From Nectonema munidae (lineage: Eukaryota > Nematomorpha > Nectonematoida > Nectonematidae), in NCBI GenBank assembly GCA_030549495.1, contig JAUIRK010000293.1, positions 496,001 through 560,000 on the forward strand: a DNA stretch of 64,000 nucleotides. The letters are read 5' to 3'. Position numbers and translations under genes: made by a program. Positions 59,701 through 64,000 of the stretch are shown here, in pieces. Numbering within the stretch: the stretch's first letter is position 1; every line of letters starts with the position of its first letter. The notes beneath the pieces were generated by a model. That model saw only the letters and a list, made by a program, of their open reading frames with translations. It searched no databases and was not told where the DNA came from.

Positions 59701-60232
59701 TATTAATTTTATATTATTCAATTTTTTTTTGTAAATTTATTATTTAAACACATCAAGTTTTACCACATCAATTCACTTCGTAGTTCAAAGAATGAGGATT
59801 GTTTTAAGGCTCTCATTCTTCTTTTTGTCTTAAAAATTTTGATGAAGCTTAAATTTATATGCTTGAAATCCGCCCCCTAATAACAATTTCTAGATCAGCC
59901 CCTGGAAAGATAGAGCTAAATAAAAAAGGATTTAAATAATGCATAAAAACTGGAAATAATAATCAAAAAAATACTTTTTTCATAAGGCCAGTCTTCCTTT
60001 TACTAAAAGTAGTATATCTTCTTAGTTTATCTTTAATAAATTCAGTATTTACTTTAACTCTGCCTTTTGTTTTCTTTTTAGGTGTTATAGGAGTATCTCT
60101 ATCACTCTCTTCAGATGATTTACCATTTAAAATATCATTAGGAGAAACATCTGTTTCTGGAATAAAACAAACCTCATTCATATTTACAGAACTTTTATCT
60201 TGGTTATTAATATAGTAATGTTCTTTTGACAT
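38396..60232 (-). CDS. SRF: Serum response factor (MADS-box transcription factor), four exons found
   Basis: SRF binds CArG boxes CC(A/T)6GG as a dimer and recruits partners such as MRTF and ternary complex factors (in Drosophila the gene is blistered). Exons on the - strand: A 60232-59975 (ATG, residues 1-86), B 53379-52975 or -52959, C about 41046-40756, D 38751-38396 (TAA). A and B join in phase to a complete MADS domain plus SRF extension: KGRVKVNTEFIKDKLRRYTT, FSKRKTGLMKK | AYELSVLTAAEVMVLV, ASETGHVYTYATSKLQPMIT, then GKALIQTCLDSPDSP. Exons C and D join each other in phase (CCA G|AT GGT). The predicted protein has about 436-441 residues; human SRF has about 508. The tail is S/T/N-rich, as expected of an activation region, but has no alignable motif. 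The B-C junction is unsettled (see findings). Confidence 0.85.
39360..40080 (+). mobile_element. Ty3/gypsy-type LTR retrotransposon fossil, end of pol (integrase)
   Basis: A piece of the integrase core (GMVETLNGTLWKTL, then QEILLDALHSIKILLNTS and SHERF, 39425-39600) and, further on, a basic tail segment (RRSSHIRHADDYLSFK, near 39990-40040) resemble the C-terminal end of pol in Ty3/gypsy-type elements. The gag, protease, RT and RNase H parts and the LTRs are not seen. The copy is truncated at both ends and broken in a few places; it is an old fossil lying in the intron between SRF exons D and C, opposite to the gene. Confidence 0.75.
40756..41046 (-). CDS. SRF: Probable SRF exon C
   Basis: Open frame of 97 codons on the SRF strand, including ISSKPLPVFSSEYQLVNKS, YFIHDGIIFQINEEKATPTH and LSNYYLDNDITSLCMLNS. 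The donor is CACCAG|GTAATA (phase 1). An in-frame TAA just upstream limits the start; possible acceptors are TTTTAAG at 41047 or TATCTCTCCAG further in, all needing one base from the preceding exon. The sequence is not conserved enough to confirm by eye; assignment rests on strand, phase and composition. Confidence 0.6.
41047..44610. other. SRF intron B-C, 3' part: nothing recognised
   Basis: Long AT-rich intron sequence. I see no coding similarity, transposon ends or RNA genes on either strand. Confidence 0.45.
44619..44960. mobile_element. Probable hAT-like MITE with GATGTATCG ends
   Basis: TAGAGATGTATCGCATATCC at the left is mirrored by GGATGTGAAATTTTC.../CATCCGATACATCTAT at the right. 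Flanks are AATCATTA (44611-44618) and AATTATTA (44961-44968), one mismatch. The inner ends repeat CCGCATCCG/GCATTCGC words. No transposase. Confidence 0.58.
45819..46149. mobile_element. 331-bp hAT MITE with 8-bp target duplication
   Basis: The left end CAGCGGTCACCAAAC matches the right end TTTTGGTCACCCTTG inverted. Flanks are GTCTAGTG (45811-45818) and TTCTAGTG (46150-46157). Sub-terminal GGACCGGATT, ACGGGCCGG and ACGGGCCAG words are typical of Ac/Charlie-type MITEs. No coding. Confidence 0.85.
46430..46521. mobile_element. piggyBac-type MITE, copy 4 (SRF intron)
   Basis: It begins CCCATTCCGTACCAATGTTT after TTAC (a worn TTAA) and ends before TTAA (46522-46525). The inner words ACTCTTGTTTT, TTGCTGAAGTCG and AGCGTT match copy 3 in reverse orientation. 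It is shorter and more diverged than copy 3. Confidence 0.65.
46526..49250. other. SRF intron B-C, middle part
   Basis: Mostly unremarkable AT-rich DNA. A GC-richer island at 48090-48300 contains GCGTCCGCCATCTTGG (48157-48172), i.e. CCAAGATGGCGGACGC on the - strand, which resembles a YY1/pho site, plus GCATATT words. The frame 47727-47521 on the - strand shows no known similarity. Confidence 0.4.
49250..50460. repeat. Degenerate satellite-like array, units about 120-200 bp
   Basis: A unit is repeated with considerable divergence: TTTCAGACGTAAA, GCACAAATTTGATTG, CACAC..CCTAATTGCAAAAA, TGAAATCAGCATGGTCGATT, AGTATAAAAAATATAT, AAATTTGAATAAT. The TGAAATCAGCAT anchor occurs near 49503, 49772, 49908, 50038, 50235 and 50357. 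Spacing is irregular. One unit (about 50130-50288) has a near-identical inverted copy at 63361-63518. Confidence 0.75.
50461..52420. other. SRF intron B-C, 5' part
   Basis: A GC-richer patch at 50505-50790 (AGGGGGCTGGCG, GGGGCGATTGGCGTCGCCCT) is probably repeat-derived but unassigned. The frame 51297-51106 (- strand) shows no known family. The rest is AT-rich and featureless. Confidence 0.4.
52430..52620 (-). mobile_element. hAT transposase scrap (C-terminal dimerisation motif)
   Basis: On the - strand near 52565-52470 the translation reads MPIELERVFSAARPFITKLR followed by SRLSNH. This is the SERxFSxAgxxxxxxRxxL signature at the end of hAT transposases. A stop follows soon after. Ends were not identified. 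It is a different hAT lineage from the ZMYM1-like copy nearby. Confidence 0.7.
52975..53379 (-). CDS. SRF: SRF exon B: second half of MADS box and SAM extension
   Basis: Acceptor TTGTTAAG before GCATATGAA. The first 50 residues continue the MADS dimerisation strands and SRF-specific C-terminal extension (AYELSVLT to CLDSPDSP). The next 85 are S/D/H-rich (HSHQSSSYGDVYSNVSS and similar). The preferred donor by sequence is TTAAAA|GTATAC at 52975 (phase 0); a weaker donor 16 bases on (T|GTTATA, 52959) would give phase 1. Confidence 0.9.
53380..54287. other. SRF intron A-B, part next to exon B
   Basis: Non-coding. A single hAT-like terminus, GGTTGATAACCCTG, ends at 54072 and is followed by GGCTAGAG, which fits the CTAG-centred target sites seen elsewhere; its left partner was not found. 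Confidence 0.45.
54288..57050 (-). mobile_element. ZMYM1-like hAT transposon, about 2.8 kb, broken
   Basis: Coding on the - strand, from high to low. 56024-55737 holds the first part of a DUF4371-type domain (LILS/ILFCCCNDIAIRGKES). 55455-55105 holds DFGQGYDGCSTLAGKVNEVQ, RSSHRLNLGVHDLNS and LLSETRWTSKYKSI. 55102-54839 has the middle part. 54509-54288 has [35 protein letters not shown] and SDERLFDLRMLSVHR, the C-terminal dimerisation region. The frame is split by several changes, so it is inactive. The 5' terminus reads CATGGGCGTCCGCAGG inward from 57050, close to the usual CAGGGGCGTCC. The 3' terminus near 54289 (AGGGTGTCTGCA) is worn and no target duplication is clear. The 398-bp element in TOP2 intron 1 belongs to the same or a sister family. 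Confidence 0.85.
57051..59409. other. SRF intron A-B, middle part
   Basis: AT-rich DNA with a slightly GC-richer tract at 57180-57680. The open frames at 58457-58859 show no similarity I recognise. No RNA genes or element ends seen. Confidence 0.4.
59410..59904. mobile_element. Possible hAT MITE carrying a nested smaller MITE
   Basis: The left end CACTGGCGGATTTAAAGG and the right end, inverted, CAGGGGCTGATCTAGAAATT are similar and typical of hAT termini (CAGTGGCGGAT...). GGGGCGGA words lie just inside both ends. No matching 8-bp flanks were found. It contains the 77-bp element at 59572-59648. Confidence 0.5.
59572..59648. mobile_element. 77-bp Harbinger-like MITE
   Basis: Perfect 17-bp inverted ends GGGGTCGTTCACAATTG (59572-59588 and 59632-59648), flanked on both sides by TTA (59569-59571, 59649-59651). 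A 3-bp TTA/TAA duplication is the PIF/Harbinger habit. The centre holds a G run of 14. No coding capacity. Confidence 0.75.
59975..60232 (-). CDS. SRF: SRF exon A: N-terminus and first half of MADS box
   Basis: 86 codons from the ATG at 60232 to AAA at 59975, then donor GTATTT. The N-terminal 52 residues are short and acidic (SSEESDRDTP); human SRF has about 130 residues here. Residues 53-86 (KKKTKGRVKV to KRKTGLMKK) form the DNA-contacting arm and helix. A TTG codon just upstream is in frame but ATG is the better start. Confidence 0.93.
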
Positions 60233-60973
60233 CAAAAACTTAAAATATTAAAAATAAACAAAGAGGACATGAAAATTTTGTCACAATTAAATAATAACAA
60301 AATTTTATCAAAATTAGATTATTTTGTAATAAACTATTTCTTTACTTAATTATTAATTATTTAAAACACTTTAAATTTTAAATTTCTTCTTGGCATTGAA
60401 CTAAAATAATTTTATAAGAGATTTGTTTATAATTGCTAAATTGTCTTTACGTAAGTTCAGTCGTCTAGTGAAATTAAGAAATGGAATGTCTAATGAATTT
60501 TATTAGTCTGCTAAATTTTATTTTCGAATCATATCTCTTTCTTAAATATTATTATTTAATTTATGAATAGATTGCAGACAAGAAAGTAAATGGTTAGAAA
60601 TTATATTAATTTATTTTTGATGATAAATAGATGTAGAAAAGACATAAATATCAGCTTAAAACTCATACAGTTTACAGATATATGAAATCCATGCAACAAT
60701 AACGGAGTCAAATAACTTTACTTGTCTATAAATAGTGATATACCAATTAGAAATTTTGGCAGATACCGAGTCTGGTTTTTTCAATTCCAATACCTTACTT
60801 TAAAAATAATGAAAAGCGTCCCCTCAAAAAATCCAGAGGGCCATAGAAATAAATTTCAATTTTAAGAGGCCATATAAAATTACACGTAGGCTACAAAAAG
60901 TCACGCACAGGTCACAGAAATCCTAAAAACTAGTTTATTCAATGAGTTTATGTTGATGGGCATTATATTATGG
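60233..60973. other. Upstream of SRF ATG
   Basis: Expected to hold the SRF 5' UTR and perhaps its promoter. It is strongly AT-rich; I see no CArG box or other site I would defend. From about 60830 (AGAGGGCCATAG, AAGAGGCCAT) the sequence may belong to the worn left part of the downstream hAT. Confidence 0.35.
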
Positions 60974-61309
60974 GTCTGACTTTTTTACGCAATCTCCGAA
61001 GTTTGGCACAATCTGAAAATTTTTCATAATCCTTCGCAATCCCCGAATTTGGTGAAAATTTTGCGCAATATAAACTTGGTGCAATTCTTTGTAATCTTAT
61101 AAAATTTTGTGGAATTGTTTGTAATCTCCAAAGTTAGGTGGAGATTCCGAAGAATTGCGTTAAACTTTGTGAATTGACGAGTAATGCAAAAGAATGCGCC
61201 AAACTTTGGGGATTGAAAAGAATTGCACCAAATTTAAAGGATTTTGTATAAAAAAATTTGGAATTGTTAAGGAATGCCCGAAACTTCAGGGATTACGTAA
61301 AAAGTCTAA
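60974..61309. repeat. Fold-back element, imperfect inverted repeat
   Basis: The left arm GACTTTTTTACGCAATCTCC, AAGTTTGGCAC pairs with the right arm GAAACTTCAGGGATTACGTA, AAAAGTC inverted. In between, short words such as GCAATCCCCGAA, AATCTCCAAAGTT and CGCCAAACTTTGGGGATTG recur in both orientations. The whole can fold into one long imperfect hairpin of about 335 bases. No coding. Confidence 0.7.
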
Positions 61310-61329
61310 TAAACTCTTCCTGATCATTC

Positions 61330-62790
61330 TCCATTGTTAATAGGAGTCGTACGATTTTTTAAAATAATGACTCTTGCCAAGAATTACTTTCCGTTTTAAA
61401 TTAACATCTGACAGCGAAAGTGAAACTATCTTCAATAAACTTAACGCCTATTTTGAAGAAATAAATTTCCCATTAAAAAATATTGTAGCCTGTTCAAAAG
61501 ATGGTGCTGCTTCTATGATGAGGCACTTATTCAAGTTATAAAGGCTGTTAATTTGATTTAAAAGTGCACTAAAAGATCGACTTTTTAACAATTATGTGAA
61601 AACAATGACGAAGAGTTTCAACGGCTTATTTTGAGTATTAAATTAGATGGTGCCTAAAGGAAATTGTCTGAATCGTTTTATTTCACTTTGGGATACAATT
61701 TTATTTTTTTTAAAGGGACAGAGCTTGCAAAGATACGTATTGATGCAAAAAAAGATATTTTCTACCTAACTGATATATTTGAAAAGCTAAATATAATAAA
61801 CAAAAAACTTGAAGAAAGTAATTCCACTTTGTTTTTTTGCAGAGAAGCATTAAGACATTCAATGAAAAACTGAAGATTTTTTGGTCAAATCTTGCAAGAC
61901 GAAAATTTACATAGCTTCTTCCTTTAGCTAGCATATCTGCATAAATTATTGATGATGATTTACTTGTTTATGTTAATCATCTGAAGGAGATGAATAATAA
62001 AATGGAAAATCGCTTCTTGATATAATCCAAATGAATATACCTCATTGGTTTGTTGATCTATCTGAAGTAGATATTGGTATACAAAAAGTATACAACAAAC
62101 TGAGAATGACTGAAATTCGAGAAGCAAATACAAGAATTAAGTACGGAGGACACCAAAAGCTTTGGATAAATGATGAAATATCTGAAAAGTATCCATTACA
62201 GCGAAAAAAAGTTTAATTGCTTTTAATTGCATTCCCCACATTGAATTTAGTTTAAAACTAAATTAAATTTAAACTAAATCTAATTTAAGATAATTAGATT
62301 TGAACATATTGATATCTTTTTAAAATTCTTGCCCTATATCTAGTCGGATTTGGAATAAGTGTAGTGAAGATTTAGGTCATTCATGAAAAAATATCAGGTT
62401 ATTTTTGCAAAATTTTGAAATTTGACATATTTGTTTAATTTGGAATATTATGGGAGTAGGTCTTTAATTTCTTTGTGAAAAAAGAATTAAAATTTATAAG
62501 CACTATGAATGATCAAGGATCAAACTTGAAGTAAACTTTTTACCTTAATTGTTTTAATTACATATAATCACCTCTCTCGGAGAAATCACCTCATTTGTGC
62601 TTAAATGATAAGTTGAGTTACTAATTACATGGTATAGGCTTTGGTATAATTATAATTTTTGTTTCTCCAGGTATAATAAATTAAGAGGTGGAATAAAAAA
62701 CGTACGACGAAATAAAAAATTCCTAAGGGGGCTATACAATATTTTTTACAATAAGAGGGGCCATGGTGAAAAAAAGGTTGAGAACCCCTG
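61330..62790 (+). mobile_element. hAT transposase remnant (Charlie/ZBED5-like), right end preserved
   Basis: On the + strand: KLNAYFEEINFPLKNIVACS and KDGAASMM (about 61435-61520); KKDIFYLTDIFEKLNIINKK and EESNSTLFFC (61750-61850); HWFVDLSEVDIG (62040); KLWINDEISEKYPLQRKKV and then LLIAFPTLN (62155-62245). The order is that of a Charlie-type transposase from the catalytic core to near its end. It is broken in several places and the CAFPT-like C-terminus fades out. The right terminus GGTTGAGAACCCCTG ends at 62790 and is followed by ATCTAGAA. The left terminus was not found; the fold-back element sits just where it should be. Confidence 0.8.
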
Positions 62791-62830
62791 ATCTAGAAGA
62801 TACTTAGATTGGACAACCAAGTCACCCTAA

Positions 62831-62953
62831 AGAATCATACAATAATAATGTCCCTTATCAAGGGAGGGGGCTAATTCTAGATGCTCTGCATTAAAAAATA
62901 GAGGGGGGTTCAAATATTTTAAAATTTTCGAGACGTCATTTATGTATGATCCC
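62831..62953. mobile_element. Possible Harbinger-like MITE with ATCATAC ends
   Basis: The left AGAATCATACAATAATAATG and the right ACGTCATTTATGTATGATCC are imperfect inverted repeats, flanked by TAA on both sides. The interior is G-rich (GGGAGGGGGCTAA, GAGGGGGG). The ends resemble the GGGGTCGTTCAT.. class of MITE seen at 59572. Confidence 0.5.
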
Positions 62954-63360
62954 TAATTCTAGGCGGCTTCCCTTTTTTAATATCGGCTAAAAATTCTTTC
63001 AGGACAGATAAAGGTTATAGAGGTTGGCATCTAATTTTAATTCTTTAATTGGCCCTTTTCATCCAAATATTTGGAAATTTAAAAATATGTTAAAAAAGAA
63101 CAGGCTAGAGTTGAAGTAGAATAGATTTTTTCAGATGCAAATCTTTTGTTCAAAGAAAAAATATGATTCGGCTCTAAGAATTAACCAACTTGTAAAGAAC
63201 TTTGAAAAATTAGGTAAATTGAATATTTAAGATCAATAACTCCAACAATGTGTACCTCTAACCAAGGTTGCCCCTATTATCAAGGTAGATCAAACTCGAA
63301 CTATGATGCTATAACTATGAACTACATATGCTCCATTTTATTCTCTTTTTAGTCAATAAA

Positions 63361-63518
63361 TATCCAAGAATATTATATATATTTTTATAGTAAATCAATC
63401 ATCCTGATTTCATTTATGAAGTCAATTTTTGCAATTAGGCTGTCAAAATGTCTCTAAAAGTATCAACCAATTTTGCGCTTTACGTCTGAAATTTTTCTTT
63501 AAGTATATTATTCAAATT
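63361..63518 (-). repeat. Inverted copy of one satellite unit from the SRF intron
   Basis: These 158 bases are the reverse complement of about 50130-50288 with only about two differences (for example CAATTAGGC versus CAATTGGGC). This is far more similar than neighbouring units within the array are to each other. Confidence 0.88.
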
Positions 63519-63602
63519 ATTTAATCTTTTTTTTTTGAAAAAATCAAGTCTTCTTTCTTTCCAGCCATTATCAAAAATATCATAGATTTTAGACCTGGTT
63601 AG

Positions 63603-64000
63603 ATGAATATTTCAGGAGACATAGCATCAGAGAGATTTAGCTTTCTTGCAGTTTCAGTAATAAGATTTTTAAGCAACGTATCTTTGTCTATTTATGATAC
63701 ATTTTCTAACATCTTACCTGTCAGAGCCGGTGTTCCTCAGGGATCTATCCTTTCACCTCTTCTTTTCAACATTGCAATTAACAACATATTTTACATCTCA
63801 GAGACTCTAAACTATTTACTCTTTGCTGATGATATTTGTGCTTATTTACCATTATCCAAAATAAAAGAAGGCAATAACATTGACTCAAATAAGCTAAATT
63901 CAGAACTCAATTCACTTTATGAATGGTGCGACATCAACAATCTTCGAATAAACAAAGGCAAAACTAAATGTATGTTAATTTCGAATAAATCAAAAATAGA
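63603..64000 (+). mobile_element. CR1/Jockey-like LINE, RT domain, open frame running off the window
   Basis: An open + frame of 132 codons with no stop to the window end. It includes VRAGVPQGSILSPLLFNIAI (motif B), YLLFADDICAY (active site, both Asp present) and YEWCDINNLRINKGKTKCML (motif D region). Motif A, expected about 60 residues upstream, is not evident before 63603, so the copy is truncated or broken there. Of the LINE copies here it has the best-preserved RT active site region. Confidence 0.88.

Noticed and set aside
1-64000. tRNA, rRNA genes, CRISPR arrays, bacterial operons
   Set aside because: None seen; the window is animal nuclear DNA with spliceosomal introns.

Overview
This is a window of AT-rich, intron-rich and transposon-rich animal (invertebrate) nuclear DNA. 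It carries two host genes in convergent, tail-to-tail orientation. The first is a complete DNA topoisomerase II gene (TOP2) on the + strand, 10418-32671: 24 coding exons that join in phase to 1399 residues with every catalytic motif intact. The second is a serum response factor gene (SRF, MADS box) on the - strand, 60232 down to 38396, with four recognised coding exons. Exon-by-exon protein homology and GT/AG sites fix the TOP2 model. The two SRF MADS-box exons are certain, and its two 3' exons are inferred from strand and splice phase. The sequence does not identify the species; base composition, tiny 47-61 nt introns beside multi-kilobase introns, and the transposon mix fit an arthropod or another invertebrate.

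Region by region: 1-10.4 kb is a graveyard of mobile DNA. It holds the end of a Merlin (IS1595-like) transposase at the left edge, a broken LINE (1.5-3.2 kb), a CCAAT-bearing minisatellite, a 903-codon LINE open frame with RT and RNase H on the - strand, a piece of a second LINE abutting it, and a worn hAT-like repeat. 10.4-32.7 kb is TOP2. Its large introns hold a 398-bp hAT derivative with target duplications, a LINE that lost its 3' half, a 134-bp tandem duplication and three piggyBac-type MITEs. 32.7-38.4 kb is the gap between the two genes, with a 411-bp hAT MITE and a 1.4-kb hAT remnant, both with perfect 8-bp target duplications. 38.4-60.2 kb is SRF, whose introns hold an old Ty3/gypsy-type integrase fossil, several hAT elements, a fourth piggyBac MITE, a degenerate satellite array and a 2.8-kb ZMYM1-like hAT. 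60.2-64 kb holds a fold-back element, another hAT transposase remnant, a MITE, an inverted copy of part of the satellite, and a LINE RT frame that runs off the right edge.

TOP2 (decatenation and relaxation in the nucleus) and SRF (transcription factor binding CArG boxes) have no known joint function; they are simply neighbours. I found no gene system that looks new. The most informative observations are a GC-AG intron in TOP2, the piggyBac MITE family shared by the introns of both genes, the CTAG-centred target sites of the hAT insertions, the near-identical inverted satellite copies 13 kb apart, and a LINE with an otherwise open frame whose RT active site reads YSDN instead of YxDD.
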